A DNA stretch of 64,000 nucleotides from Salinicoccus roseus (GTDB taxonomy: Bacteria > Bacillota > Bacilli > Staphylococcales > Salinicoccaceae). The stretch spans positions 1 through 64,000 of the forward strand of contig NZ_RKQJ01000004.1 of NCBI RefSeq assembly GCF_003814515.1. Direction: 5' to 3'. The translations under genes and the position numbers were made by a program. Below, one piece after another: positions 43,713 through 52,667 of this stretch (position 1 is the stretch's first letter; the number at the start of each line of letters is the position of its first letter). A model generated the notes under the pieces. The model saw only the letters and a program-made list of their open reading frames with translations. It made no database searches and was not told the origin of the DNA.

Positions 43713-44429
43713 CTATTCCGTCTTCTCTTTCAGATTCTCATACCACTCATTCGTTGTAGAGTCATCCCGGTCATTGATGTAGGTGTGGATATTCCCGGTT
43801 ACAATGACAAGCATGTCACTGGTACGATCTTCGATGTTCATGTCATATAACGCTTCTTCACCCTCCATGAAACCGTGAAGCTGCAGGTGGGTGCCGAAAA
43901 GATTATGGTTGAATGGAATCTCTGGTGCTTCCGATGTCATTTCGACACGATCGATCTCATCAAAAGAAATTGGTGTTTCATCGTTTATTGCGATACCGTC
44001 TGCTTCGAACCCGATATCCACATCATTTACGCTCTGGTTCCAAAAAGCGACCAGACCACCAATGATGAGCACCAGCCAGAACCCGGCCATGAACAGGTGG
44101 CTCTTCGAATATGTAACTGTATAAAGCTTCAAATCAACAATGACATTCAAAATCATCAGCATGGCGACCACCGATGCAATCGCCCATATCGACAGTATCG
44201 GATCGAAGAACAGATGAATGGATAATGCGATGAGGGATAACACGAGCATAATATTGAGAAAAATGCGTTCTATCCTACCGATCCCGAGATCCTGAACTTT
44301 AAGATAATCATCATCTGTAAAGCGCCGATCGTCGAAGCTGAAGTAGTTTCTTTTTTCCGAAAAGAAATGCGTGTAGAAGTTCTGGATCAGGATACCGGCC
44401 AATAGAATATAAGTTATAGTGAATATCAT
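43713..44429 (-). CDS. Uncharacterised membrane protein
   Basis: A 238-residue protein that I do not recognise. There are four hydrophobic segments: residues about 2-20, 58-78, 82-102 and 115-135. A C-terminal soluble domain of about 100 residues, rich in Asp/Glu, follows; ISFDEIDRVEMTSEAPEIPF and LVIVTGNIHTYIND suggest a PH-like beta fold of the kind seen in bacterial bPH proteins. ATG 44429 is the second of two in-frame ATGs and has AAGGAGG seven bases upstream. No operon partner. Probably real, given the strong ribosome site and good coding character. Confidence 0.7.
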   Translation of the reverse strand: MIFTITYILLAGILIQNFYTHFFSEKRNYFSFDDRRFTDDDYLKVQDLGIGRIERIFLNIMLVLSLIALSIHLFFDPILSIWAIASVVAMLMILNVIVDLKLYTVTYSKSHLFMAGFWLVLIIGGLVAFWNQSVNDVDIGFEADGIAINDETPISFDEIDRVEMTSEAPEIPFNHNLFGTHLQLHGFMEGEEALYDMNIEDRTSDMLVIVTGNIHTYINDRDDSTTNEWYENLKEKTE

Positions 44430-44474
44430 CGTCATACCTCCTTAGGGAATTATGCCATACCGGGGGAAAAATGA

Positions 44475-44507
44475 CAAAAAGAGCATGGCTTAGCCATGCT
44501 CTTTTAA
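44475..44507 (-). terminator. terminator after the symporter operon
   Basis: Near-perfect hairpin around GAGCATGGCT/AGCCATGCTC (44481-44490 with 44492-44501) flanked by A- and T-runs. Confidence 0.85.
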
Positions 44508-44517
44508 ACTTTCTCCT

Positions 44518-45108
44518 CTATTTCATCAGGTCGACGCCACTTGCCCAGCGGCTGCTCATGAAATTCTCCGAGGCTCCTGTATTTGCGTTGATGTAATGTG
44601 TTTCCCTGCCGGATCGTCCCTCCATCTCAACTTTCCATAGAGGCAGATGGACGAGTCTCGGCTTGGATTGTTCATGGTCGGGCTTCTTGAGTACATAGGA
44701 ACGGTCTATCTGATTGCTCTGCACATCCTTGATATATCGTCCAACCGACTGCACGCCGATGATAGGAGTGATGACCTTATCCTTCTCTACTTTAATTTCT
44801 GATATGGATGGGACGGTGGAGAGCAGCCCCCGGTATCCGGATACGGCATCGACGAATATCATATTCGGTATGCGCTTCGGTTTGAAGGGACGCCGCGTGG
44901 CAACGACTGTATTCCGTACAATCCACATGGGGTGATAGATCAACTCCGCAGTATGGATGCCGGCTTTGATGGCATCTTCACCCATTCCAGAGATCAACTT
45001 CCCCTTCATGCCAAAGGATTTCCTGATGAAGTCGGGGAGTTCGTGTGCTTCCACGGTCTGTTCCCCGAGCTGTTCAATATATTTCTCCTGCTTACCGATC
45101 AGAGTCAT
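44518..45108 (-). CDS. Uncharacterised protein of the Na+/solute symporter operon
   Basis: A 196-residue soluble protein without a recognised family. It contains two similar beta segments with an aromatic/acidic turn, PNMIFVDAVSGYRGLLS (about 90) and ETHYINANTGASENF (about 175), each preceded by a strand such as YHPMWIVRNTVVA and LVHLPLWKVEM. The pattern recalls the PepSY-like repeat, where the YVDA.TG turn is typical, but this is a weak comparison. ATG 45108 has AGAGGGG seven bases upstream and lies inside the 3' end of the symporter gene, so the two are coupled. Its role is inferred to be linked to the transporter. Confidence 0.68.
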   Translation of the reverse strand: MTLIGKQEKYIEQLGEQTVEAHELPDFIRKSFGMKGKLISGMGEDAIKAGIHTAELIYHPMWIVRNTVVATRRPFKPKRIPNMIFVDAVSGYRGLLSTVPSISEIKVEKDKVITPIIGVQSVGRYIKDVQSNQIDRSYVLKKPDHEQSKPRLVHLPLWKVEMEGRSGRETHYINANTGASENFMSSRWASGVDLMK

Positions 45109-46588
45109 ATCCATACCCCTCTGGCTGGATGACAGCTTCTGCTTTTGCTTCCGCTTCAATATGCGTATGATAACGGTCGACCTGGTTCTGTATCTCCCTG
45201 GACGGTGGTGCAGTCATCAGGCTGACACCGACGGTGAGCAGCAGGGATATGGGTGCAGCGATGATCGGTTCGGCGTTCGTCGGCAGAATCTGCAGTGACA
45301 CGAGTATGAGGAATACGACTGCGCCGCCAAGCATACCGGCAAATGCACCCTGTTTGTTGGCACGCTTCCACCAGATGCCGAGCACAAATGGAATACCGAA
45401 CGAGGATAACAGGAATCCGCCCACCCAGCCGACCATGATTGCGATGAGTTGGGGCGGGTTGATGGCGATGAGTATGCCTGCCACACTGGCCACCAGCATG
45501 ACGATCAGGCTGAGCAGGGTGATTAGGCGCTCACTGGCATCTTTGTTGATGTTCTTCTTATATATATCATATGCAACACCTGCAGATACGGCGAGCAGCA
45601 TCGCATCAGCGGAAGACATGATCGAGGCAAGGAGCCCCGCCAGCATGATGCCGCCTACAATCGGTGGCAGATAGTGTTCAATGACCGATACGAATATCAT
45701 ATCTGCATTGTCCAGCTGGTCTGCAATGCCGAGGCTGGCACCGGCCATTGCCACGACCATGCCACTCAAGAAGAGCAGCAGGTAGATGAGCGTCCCCCAC
45801 ATGGATGAACGGCGTGCCGTCTTCGCATCCCTTGATGCAAAGTTACGCATGACGACAGATGGAGATATGATGCCGAACCATAGGAATGCGATGAACAAGC
45901 CGAAATATGCCATCCAAGGCTGCGTGACATCACCGAAATTCGGATCGACTGCAAGCGCGTCGCTCAGCAGTGTGAATATCCCGCTGTGATCGAACAGTAT
46001 GAACATGGCGAGTACCATAACACCAAGGAGCATGATCGCTCCCTGGAACAGATCGGTGTATGTGATTGCCCACATGCCCCCGAGTGCCGCATAGATCGTG
46101 AACCCGAGGCCAAGGATGATGACGGCCCATATATAATCAATACCAAGAACGTAAGACCCGATCAGTCCTGAAGCCGTCAGCTGCGGCACCATATAGAATG
46201 TCATCGCCAGCACGACGATGATGGCGGAAAGGATCTGAACAGAGCGTCCGAACCTCTGGTCGAAGAAGTCCGGCATCGTCTTGACGCCCGCTCTTCTCAC
46301 CTGACCTGAAATGAGGAACATCGCAAAGGGCAGGATGCCGATCGCCCCGAATGCATATGCAAAGAAATACGGCAGACCGAGCGTCACGCCGGAGCCGACT
46401 GCCCCCATCAGTGAACTTGAGCTGGCAACGGCAGCTGCGATGGCAAACGCACCGACAAATGTATTGATGTTGGAGCCGGCGGTATAATAGTCTGATGAGG
46501 ATGAACGCGCCCTTTTATAGAAGTAGAGTCCTATCCCAATCATGAATAGAAGATACAGCAGTACGATGATCGCTTCAGTTATTCTCAT
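45092..46588 (-). CDS. Sodium:solute symporter (SSS family)
   Basis: A 498-residue membrane carrier with about thirteen helices. Recognisable parts: YYTAGSNINTFVGAFAIAAAVASSSSLMGAVG-type Na+ site region near TM2, GLYIAYALLGG-equivalent TIYAALGGMWAITYTDLFQGAIM, and MLAGLLASIMSSADAMLLAVSAGVAYDIY, the family signature around TM9. Proline, pantothenate, acetate or sialic-acid carriers share these features; substrate not determined. It overlaps the small upstream gene by 14 bases and the downstream gene by 17, forming a three-gene coupled unit. Confidence 0.92.
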   Translation of the reverse strand: MRITEAIIVLLYLLFMIGIGLYFYKRARSSSSDYYTAGSNINTFVGAFAIAAAVASSSSLMGAVGSGVTLGLPYFFAYAFGAIGILPFAMFLISGQVRRAGVKTMPDFFDQRFGRSVQILSAIIVVLAMTFYMVPQLTASGLIGSYVLGIDYIWAVIILGLGFTIYAALGGMWAITYTDLFQGAIMLLGVMVLAMFILFDHSGIFTLLSDALAVDPNFGDVTQPWMAYFGLFIAFLWFGIISPSVVMRNFASRDAKTARRSSMWGTLIYLLLFLSGMVVAMAGASLGIADQLDNADMIFVSVIEHYLPPIVGGIMLAGLLASIMSSADAMLLAVSAGVAYDIYKKNINKDASERLITLLSLIVMLVASVAGILIAINPPQLIAIMVGWVGGFLLSSFGIPFVLGIWWKRANKQGAFAGMLGGAVVFLILVSLQILPTNAEPIIAAPISLLLTVGVSLMTAPPSREIQNQVDRYHTHIEAEAKAEAVIQPEGYGYDSDR

Positions 46589-46829
46589 GCATCTCTCTCC
46601 TCTCCGTCTCTTCCTTCACCGATTTCTCCACATGTTCAATCCAGAAAACATAGACGACTGCGAGTGTGAACCACAGTATGATTCCGACCAGCATGAGCCA
46701 GGCAGTAAGCGCCACTCCTGCCACATATGTTTCGTGCGGCCACCAGATCCATACGACTGCCGAATACAGAAGTACGACAATCGCAAGGATGAATCCCGGA
46801 TCCTTGAATTTTGAGCGTTGTACCATTTC
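46575..46829 (-). CDS. Small membrane partner of the SSS symporter
   Basis: An 84-residue protein with two membrane helices (about 12-28 and 36-60) and a charged C-terminal tail rich in Glu, Lys and Arg. Small two-helix proteins are encoded directly before several SSS symporters (DUF4212/DUF997-like families) and are thought to be subunits, but I cannot assign this one to a family. ATG 46829 has GGAGGGG six bases upstream; the in-frame ATG two codons earlier would sit against the site. First gene of the operon. Confidence 0.7.
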   Translation of the reverse strand, partial: EMVQRSKFKDPGFILAIVVLLYSAVVWIWWPHETYVAGVALTAWLMLVGIILWFTLAVVYVFWIEHVEKSVKEETERREMHENN

Positions 46830-46958
46830 CATCCCCTCCAAATTGATATTTTTCCCCTTGTTGATTACTGTAGTTTTCCGCACCCTCCATTTTCTGAATT
46901 TTCGAATACTTGTGCTTCATTAAAATTATCACATGCTTTTTCCGGGCGCAAGACATAT

Positions 46959-46994
46959 AAAAATAGGCACTTCCTTTAAGGAGGTACCTATTTG
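46959..46994 (-). terminator. terminator overlapping the usp gene end
   Basis: Imperfect hairpin AAATAGGTACCTCC/GGAAGTGCCTATTT on the minus strand followed by T-run; it includes the stop codon of the universal stress protein gene. Confidence 0.75.
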
Positions 46995-47404
46995 ATGATC
47001 ATCACCGGTATTTTGGAATGTTTCGCCACCTTATGGCTGACGCTGCCGAGCACCATCTCCTGAAACATGTTCAGACCCCTGCTGCCAATGACCAGCACCT
47101 CATAGTTTCCGGAATTCGCTTCTTCAATGATCTTAAGGGAAGGGAGCCCCCGTCTTGTCAGGTATTTATGATTTATGTCCGCTTCATCAAAGTGGCCGAT
47201 GATGGAAGAAAGTATATCCTTCTTCTGCTTGTCCCAGTTCCTCTCTGTACTTGAGCGTACAACATCCTTTTGTGTATCATCCGGATCCAGTACATGCAGG
47301 ACAGTGATATTCGTGTCCCCTCCCACCAGCCTTGCGGTTTCGTATGCGGCCCTCCTGCTGTTTTCCGAGCCGTCTATTGCCAGAAGTATGTTTTTATAAT
47401 GCAT
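46988..47404 (-). CDS. Universal stress protein (UspA family)
   Basis: A 138-residue single-domain UspA protein: MHYKNILLAIDGSENSRRAA at the start, TVLHVLDPDD, and the ATP-binding signature GSRGLNMFQEMVLGSVSHKVAKH (G-2x-G-9x-G(S/T) type). Such proteins bind ATP and support survival under stress or slow growth. It follows the YrhK-like gene by 25 bases and probably shares its sigma-B-type promoter. Confidence 0.94.
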   Translation of the reverse strand: MHYKNILLAIDGSENSRRAAYETARLVGGDTNITVLHVLDPDDTQKDVVRSSTERNWDKQKKDILSSIIGHFDEADINHKYLTRRGLPSLKIIEEANSGNYEVLVIGSRGLNMFQEMVLGSVSHKVAKHSKIPVMIIK

Positions 47405-47429
47405 CCGTTCATCCTCTCATCAATTCATT

Positions 47430-47753
47430 TCAATCCGTTCCATTCCGATATGTCGTTTCCGGATCTTCTTCATCTCCGCCCCCGCTGCTTCTGCGTGCCT
47501 CCCTCTTCACAAAAAAGGCGTGCATCAGCTTAAGGATCGGGCGGCCAAGAAGCTGCAGACTGCCGAGCAGAAACAGCAATGTCCCGATTGTCTGGGTCGA
47601 ACTCCAGAAGAACATGATGCTGCCGATTGTAAACCAAAGACCAAGGGACAGGTCGTTTATGATTGCAAGCAATTTGTAGCGCTTCCTGAAGAAGATTTCA
47701 AATCGGCCGACGTCCAGTTCGTATACGTTCTTTTCATTTTTGAGCCTCGGCAT
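47430..47753 (-). CDS. YrhK-like membrane protein
   Basis: A 107-residue protein with two membrane helices (about 30-50 and 55-72), resembling the YrhK domain: VGRFEIFFRKRYKLLAIINDLSLGLWFTIGS and LFLLGSLQLLGRPILKL. The function of YrhK is unknown. A polar Gly/Glu-rich tail ends the protein. Upstream lies a sigma-B-like promoter, and downstream a universal stress protein gene, suggesting stress induction. Confidence 0.82.
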   Translation of the reverse strand: MPRLKNEKNVYELDVGRFEIFFRKRYKLLAIINDLSLGLWFTIGSIMFFWSSTQTIGTLLFLLGSLQLLGRPILKLMHAFFVKREARRSSGGGDEEDPETTYRNGTD

Positions 47754-47799
47754 TCAAGTCATCTCCTGTCGATGCTTATAAATCCACTTGGTTTTAACA

Positions 47800-47824
47800 A
47801 TACCCGCTCGGTAATGAACCTAAC
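47800..47824 (-). promoter_or_regulatory. Sigma-B-like promoter of the yrhK-usp pair
   Basis: On the minus strand GTTAGG (47819-47824), 13-base spacer, GGGTAT (47800-47805). The -10 is perfect, the -35 matches the conserved GTT. Confidence 0.55.
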
Positions 47825-47855
47825 CGAAGGCCACATGTGCCTTGTGCCAAAACCA

Positions 47856-47894
47856 AAAAAGGTGGACACGAAATGCCAAGCCATGTCCACCACT
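47856..47894 (-). terminator. terminator after the zinc-type dehydrogenase
   Basis: Stem GGTGGACA/TGTCCACC (47861-47868 with 47884-47891), 15-base loop, followed on the minus strand by TTTTTT. Confidence 0.85.
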
Positions 47895-47906
47895 ACATAC
47901 TTCTGC

Positions 47907-48902
47907 CTATCCTTCGATTGTAAATGCAATTTTACCCATCATATCCGCACTCTCCAAATATTTGAAGGCTTCTTCATATCCGGACAATGGATGTGCCTGA
48001 TCGATGATTGGTCTGATCTGATGTTTCTCTGAGAATTCGAGCATCTGATGCAGCTCTTCCGTGCTTGCCATCGTGGAGCCTAGGAGGTTGAACTGGCCAT
48101 AGAAGAATTTCCTCAAGTTAAATTCCACCGTGTCTCCTGTAGAAGCACCGAAAGCAACGAGAGTTCCGCCACGTTTGAGCTGGTCAAGCGCCTTGTTGAA
48201 TGTGGAGGCACCGACGCTTTCGATGACCACATCGACCTTTTTGCCGTCCATTTCCTCATCCCAGTCGGCTTCACTGTCGATGGCGAAATCCGCACCGAGT
48301 TCCAAGGCCTTTCTGCGCTTTTCCTCGGAGCGTGAAGTGATGTAGACCGTCGCTCCCTTGGCTTTTGCAAATTGGATGAGGTATATCCCGGCCCCGCCGG
48401 TACCTCCTGGAATCAGAACGCTCATCCCCGCTTCCAGACCACCGCGGGTGAAGAGGGCACGATAGGCCGTCATGGCGGATAAGGCGAATGCCCCCGCTTC
48501 CTCCCATGATAGGTATTCAGGCTTCGGCACAGCATTCTCCTCCGGGACGACGATATATTCTGCAAAGGTGCCGTGTCCCGGGAGGCCTACAATGTCAAAC
48601 CCTTCAGGCGGCACATCGCTGTTCTTCTGCCATCCCAGGGCCGGATTGACGATGACTGCATCGCCCGCTTCAACCTTCTCTACGCCTGCGCCAACCGCGT
48701 CGATGACGCCTGCACCATCTGATCCCAGGATGAGGGCAGGGTCTTCCGGCTTATGCCTTTCGGGCACAAACAGATCCCTATGGTTCAGTCCTGCCGAGCG
48801 GAGTCTGACCCTGACCTCTCCTTTCCCCGGCTCAGGCAACTCCATCTCTCCGTAGTTCAAACCTTCAAGACCTTTCTTCTTCTCATGAAACACTGCTTTC
48901 AT
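47907..48902 (-). CDS. MDR-family zinc-binding-type alcohol dehydrogenase / quinone oxidoreductase
   Basis: A 331-residue medium-chain dehydrogenase/reductase. The N-terminal half has the GroES-like fold (SAGLNHRDLFV, LILGSDGAGVIDAVGAGV); the NAD(P) site is VLIPGGTGGAGIYLIQFAKAKGA. The catalytic and structural zinc ligands of true alcohol dehydrogenases are not evident (no cysteine cluster), so it is probably a zinc-independent, NADPH-dependent reductase of the YogA/quinone oxidoreductase type. Its promoter lies in the short divergent gap to the threonine dehydratase gene. Substrate unknown. Confidence 0.88.
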   Translation of the reverse strand: MKAVFHEKKKGLEGLNYGEMELPEPGKGEVRVRLRSAGLNHRDLFVPERHKPEDPALILGSDGAGVIDAVGAGVEKVEAGDAVIVNPALGWQKNSDVPPEGFDIVGLPGHGTFAEYIVVPEENAVPKPEYLSWEEAGAFALSAMTAYRALFTRGGLEAGMSVLIPGGTGGAGIYLIQFAKAKGATVYITSRSEEKRRKALELGADFAIDSEADWDEEMDGKKVDVVIESVGASTFNKALDQLKRGGTLVAFGASTGDTVEFNLRKFFYGQFNLLGSTMASTEELHQMLEFSEKHQIRPIIDQAHPLSGYEEAFKYLESADMMGKIAFTIEG

Positions 48903-49039
48903 CTATGCTCCTCCTCATTCTTTCTACTCCCATCAATCATAAGACGCTTACATCATCCTCGGCAAATGAAGTGCTTGTATTTTTGAAAAATTGCGAGTTT
49001 TTCATGCTGATGTATAATGGGGAGAAAAGGAGGGATCTC

Positions 49040-50005
49040 ATGACATTAACCTTGGAAATGGTCAAAGAAGCACAGCCGAGGATCGGATCCCATATCATAA
49101 AAACACCATTGCTCAGAGCCCACGCACTTGATGCGCTTCTTGGATGCGAAGTCCATCTCAAGCTCGAAAACATGCAGGTGACCGGTGCCTTCAAATACCG
49201 GGGAGCGATCAATAAGATACTCAAACTCTCCAGCGAAGAAAAACAGAGGGGCATCGTCACCGCCTCATCGGGAAACCATGGCAAGGCAGTCGCCTACGGC
49301 GCCCGTGAGCTTGGAATCCGAGCAACCGTCGTCATTCCCGATACTGCACCGCCGTTCAAGGTGAAGGCCATTGCACAGCTCGGTGCGGAGATTGTATACT
49401 CCACTGTCACAGAGCGCTTCAACGTCAGCGAAAGGATGGCCGAAGAGAATGGATACACACTTTTTCATCCCTATGATGATGATGACATCATGGCGGGACA
49501 GGGGACCATGGGACTGGAGATCATGGACCAGCACCCTTCCCTCGACACCGTCATTGTACCCACAAGCGGCGGCGGAATGCTTGGCGGGATACTGACCGCC
49601 ATGAAGGAAAGCGGCTCCGGCATCGGCATCCTCGGTGCAGAATCTGCAGCAATCCCCCGGTACAGTGAAAGCCTGGAACACGGGGAGCGGGTGAAAGTGG
49701 AGAGCCGCCGGACGATTGCCGATGCACTGGTTTCCGCACAGCCCGGCGGCCGCAATTTCCCGGTGGTACAGAAGTATGTGGATGGCATGCTCAAAGCTGA
49801 AGATGCATCGATCCTGAAAGCGATGAAGATGCTGCTGATGGAAGGCAGGATCCTTGCGGAACCTTCCTCAGCAGTAGGGCTGGCTGCAGTACTCGAGGAC
49901 ACCTATACCCCGAATAAGGACGAGAAGGTCTGCTTTGTCATCTCCGGAGGCAATGTCGGCTTCGATCAGTTGAGACAACTGGATGATGTCAGCTATGGCA
50001 TATAA
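49040..50005 (+). CDS. Threonine/serine dehydratase (PLP-dependent)
   Basis: A 321-residue fold-type II PLP enzyme. The PLP lysine is in LKLENMQVTGAFKYRGA (SFKxRG-type motif), ASSGNHGKAVAYGARELG follows, and the glycine-rich phosphate loop is VPTSGGGMLGG. There is no C-terminal ACT-like regulatory domain, so it corresponds to the short catabolic type (TdcB/YhfA-like) rather than biosynthetic IlvA; serine racemase is an alternative. The true start is ATG 49040, with AAAGGAGGG upstream; about 45 residues of the longer frame come from the promoter region. Product would be 2-oxobutyrate or pyruvate plus ammonia. Confidence 0.9.
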   Translation: MTLTLEMVKEAQPRIGSHIIKTPLLRAHALDALLGCEVHLKLENMQVTGAFKYRGAINKILKLSSEEKQRGIVTASSGNHGKAVAYGARELGIRATVVIPDTAPPFKVKAIAQLGAEIVYSTVTERFNVSERMAEENGYTLFHPYDDDDIMAGQGTMGLEIMDQHPSLDTVIVPTSGGGMLGGILTAMKESGSGIGILGAESAAIPRYSESLEHGERVKVESRRTIADALVSAQPGGRNFPVVQKYVDGMLKAEDASILKAMKMLLMEGRILAEPSSAVGLAAVLEDTYTPNKDEKVCFVISGGNVGFDQLRQLDDVSYGI

Positions 50006-50007
50006 TG

Positions 50008-50043
50008 AAAATGAAGCCGCCTGGCCCAGGCGGCTTCATTTTT
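50008..50043. terminator. Bidirectional terminator
   Basis: Long stem AATGAAGCCGCCTGG/CCAGGCGGCTTCATT (about 50010-50023 with 50027-50040), T-run on the plus side; the opposing gene's stop codon lies in it. Confidence 0.9.
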
Positions 50044-51013
50044 CATCCAGTGCTTCTGCTATATACCGATACGAATTCCTTTTATCCTCCGGCGAGAAGG
50101 TGATGGTGATGATCATGAACTCATCCACCCCGGATACCTCCTGGATGCGTTTGAGCTCATCCACGACTTCGTCGGGATTGCCGATGATCATCTGGTCCCG
50201 CATGGCTTGAAGCTTCTCTTCATCCTCCTTTGTCAATTCGCAGGCTTTCGCCTCTTCGATCGACGGGATGCCCCGGGTTTCACCGTGGGATTGCTGAATC
50301 TGCCAGATGAGCCAGCTGTATGCGATATCGTGGGCAGCTTCCGTCGTTTCTCCACAGACGACGGAGACCCCCATGATCGTCTCCGGACTCTGGCCTTTAC
50401 TGCGTGGTGTGAAGTTTTTACGGTAATGCGCAAGAATCTCCTTGCCGTCCTCCTCACTCATGAACTGCCCAAAACAGTAGGAGAGTCCCTTCTCCGCTGC
50501 GAATGCGGCACTTTTTCTGCTTGTGCCGAGCATCCAGAGCGCAGGTTTGACCGGCGGCTCCGGGTTGGCGGCGAGGTCCGCCTCCCCATCGATATAGTCA
50601 GCCAGTTCATCGACCAGTTCGGGCATTTTGAACACCTGCTGCAGAAACCCGTCGGATAGTGCTTCGGACGCTTCTGCCGGGCCGCCCGGTGCCCTGCCGA
50701 TGCCGATATCCACCCGATCCTTGAAAAGCGATGCAAGCATATTGAAACTCTCTGCCACTTTATACGGTTTGTAGTAGGGCAGCAATACAGCTCCAGAGCC
50801 GATTCTGATCCGTTTCGTATGGGCACCGACATAGCCGAGCATCACTTCCGGGGCACTCGAGGCGAGACCCGGTAATGCATGGTGCTCAGCCGCCCAGAAC
50901 CTGGTATAGCCGTACCTGTCGCCCACCTCGGCCAACTTTCCCGAGGCCTCAAGTGCTTCGGACGCCGTCTGACCATTGGATATCGGCGCCTGATCCAAAA
51001 TACTCAGTTTCAT
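50036..51013 (-). CDS. LLM-class flavin-dependent monooxygenase
   Basis: A 325-residue luciferase-like protein of the YvbT/MsnO8-type branch: MKLSILDQAPISNGQTASEAL at the start, RFWAAEHHALPGLASSAPEVML, GSGAVLLPYYKPYKVAE and ALSDGF...GRAPGG regions matching the FMN-binding barrel. These enzymes oxidise organic substrates with reduced flavin supplied by a partner; none is encoded next to it. ATG 51013 is preceded by AGGAG. Its end lies in the terminator shared with the dehydratase gene. It follows the DUF3219 gene by 12 bases and may be co-transcribed. Confidence 0.9.
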   Translation of the reverse strand: MKLSILDQAPISNGQTASEALEASGKLAEVGDRYGYTRFWAAEHHALPGLASSAPEVMLGYVGAHTKRIRIGSGAVLLPYYKPYKVAESFNMLASLFKDRVDIGIGRAPGGPAEASEALSDGFLQQVFKMPELVDELADYIDGEADLAANPEPPVKPALWMLGTSRKSAAFAAEKGLSYCFGQFMSEEDGKEILAHYRKNFTPRSKGQSPETIMGVSVVCGETTEAAHDIAYSWLIWQIQQSHGETRGIPSIEEAKACELTKEDEEKLQAMRDQMIIGNPDEVVDELKRIQEVSGVDEFMIITITFSPEDKRNSYRYIAEALDEK

Positions 51014-51025
51014 ATCTCCTGCTCC

Positions 51026-51304
51026 TTATACTTCCTGTAGTGTGACCCTGAACTCGCCAGTCTGACCTTCTTCATAGAGGTTGTCGAGGGAAGTTGAATA
51101 ATTGATGATCGTTCCCTTGAAATCCAGGCCTTCCTCCGGAATCCTGATATCGAATGTGCCTTTATATAGAAGGACCGTAACATCGTGGTATTCTTCGCTC
51201 GTCACATCAAAGATGAAGGATACTACCTGATGTCCTTCTTCAGTCTTTCTATCATAATGCTTCACTTCAATTTCCGTATCATTCAGAACTATATTACGAA
51301 CCAT
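51026..51304 (-). CDS. DUF3219 family protein (YkvR-like)
   Basis: A 92-residue soluble beta-rich protein similar to B. subtilis YkvR: VLNDTEIEVKHYDRK, VSFIFDVTSEEYHDVTVLLY and the ending QTGEFRVTLQEV. The function of the family is unknown. ATG 51304 with AAAGGATG upstream was chosen; the longer frame begins in an upstream AT-poor inverted repeat and adds residues absent from the family. Lies 12 bases before the luciferase-like gene. Confidence 0.8.
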   Translation of the reverse strand: MVRNIVLNDTEIEVKHYDRKTEEGHQVVSFIFDVTSEEYHDVTVLLYKGTFDIRIPEEGLDFKGTIINYSTSLDNLYEEGQTGEFRVTLQEV

Positions 51305-51467
51305 ATTCTCATCCTTTTCCCCAAGAATAACACAGCCGCCCTCCCCATATGGATGGAGGTGCTCAAAATGAATGCCCCACCACATCCAAAAATTGGAATG
51401 GCGGGGCGGAAGCTATTCGCTCTTCTTTCTTTTTTCCAACAGTCGTGTTCGTCCTTGATTCTTTGCT

Positions 51468-52667
51468 TTACCGGCTGTCCTGCTGCAGTCGTCCAAGAAC
51501 GACTTCACCCAGGGTTTTTGCTGACATCAGAAGTGCACCTTCATTGGCTTCAAATTTAGGATGATGGTTCATATACGGCTCGTCCACGCCTTCAGGCTTG
51601 GCGCCGATATAGTAGAAGGCGCCCGCTGTCTTTTCAAGATAATAGGCAAAATCCTCAGACCCTGACAACGGCTTGCCGAATTCTACGCCTTTCAGATATC
51701 CACCAATGTTCGGCTTCAGAATGTCTTCCACGGCATGGGCAAGCTCAGGTGTATTGTAGAGCACAGGGTAGTCGTATTTGTAGTCGAGGTCGACCGTTAC
51801 TCCAAATGCACTTTCCAGGGATTCGGCAATACCCTTGATTGCTTCATATGCCGGCACTTTGTTCTTTTCGCTCATGTATCTCACGGTACCTCTCAATGTC
51901 ACCGAATCCTGGATGACATTGTAGCCGCCCGGTGCATCGAATGAAGCTACGGTGACAACCACCAGGTCTGCTGGATCCATTCTTCTTGAGACGACCGTCT
52001 GTACTTGTGTGACGAAATGGGCGCCGGCCACCAATGCATCCTTCGCTGTGCTCGGCATCGCGGCATGGCCGCCTTTCCCCTGGATTTTGAGGTCGAAGTT
52101 GGACCGTCCAGCCATCGATTCACCCTCTGCCAGGATGACTTCCCCCACTTCAAAGTTCGGGAAGATATGTATGCCGTAGACTTCATCCAGATCATCCAAT
52201 ATCCCGGACTCGACGATGCCCTTGGCTCCGCCTGGAGGCACTTCCTCAGCATGCTGGTGGATCACCTTTATTGTTCCACTCCATTCATCTCTGAGCTCAT
52301 AGAGGGATTCCGCAAGAATCAGCATATAGGCCGTATGCATATCATGTCCACATGCGTGCATGACACCTTTCTTTTTGGACTTGAATGGCACATCCGCTTC
52401 CTCCTCGATCGGCAATGCATCGAAGTCGGCACGGATCCCGATCACCTTTCCGGCTGAAGCACCTTCAATTTCCACAATGACCCCATGGCCCCCTCCGGCG
52501 CCCGTCGTCACCGTGACATCCTTGCCGTCATAGAAGTCTGCGATGTACTTCGCCGTATTCTCCTCCTCGAAAGACAACTCCGGATTTTCATGAAGATGGC
52601 GCCTGATTGCAATCATTCTCTCTTCTTTCTCTTCAAGCTTCTGCAACAACTTTTCTTTAACAGACAT
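51468..52667 (-). CDS. M20 family amidohydrolase/peptidase (N-acyl-amino-acid hydrolase type)
   Basis: A 399-residue M20D metallopeptidase (HipO/AmhX/YxeP-like), cleaving N-acyl or peptide amide bonds. Metal and catalytic residues are visible: ASMHACGHDMHTA-type motif in MHACGHDMHTAY, the paired Glu in HQHAEEVPPGGAKG, VYGIHIFP and near the end SGSEDFAYYLE. A lid/dimerisation domain fills about 180-295. It has a good ribosome site (GGAGGG) and a TACAAT with poor -35 upstream. Substrate unknown; indole-acetyl or N-acetyl amino acids are possible. Confidence 0.93.
   Translation of the reverse strand: MSVKEKLLQKLEEKEERMIAIRRHLHENPELSFEEENTAKYIADFYDGKDVTVTTGAGGGHGVIVEIEGASAGKVIGIRADFDALPIEEEADVPFKSKKKGVMHACGHDMHTAYMLILAESLYELRDEWSGTIKVIHQHAEEVPPGGAKGIVESGILDDLDEVYGIHIFPNFEVGEVILAEGESMAGRSNFDLKIQGKGGHAAMPSTAKDALVAGAHFVTQVQTVVSRRMDPADLVVVTVASFDAPGGYNVIQDSVTLRGTVRYMSEKNKVPAYEAIKGIAESLESAFGVTVDLDYKYDYPVLYNTPELAHAVEDILKPNIGGYLKGVEFGKPLSGSEDFAYYLEKTAGAFYYIGAKPEGVDEPYMNHHPKFEANEGALLMSAKTLGEVVLGRLQQDSR

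Noticed and set aside
51366-51410. Hairpin between the M20 peptidase and DUF3219 genes
   Set aside because: A GCCCCACC/GGCGGGGC-type pairing is present but its 18-base loop and lack of a T-run make a terminator doubtful.
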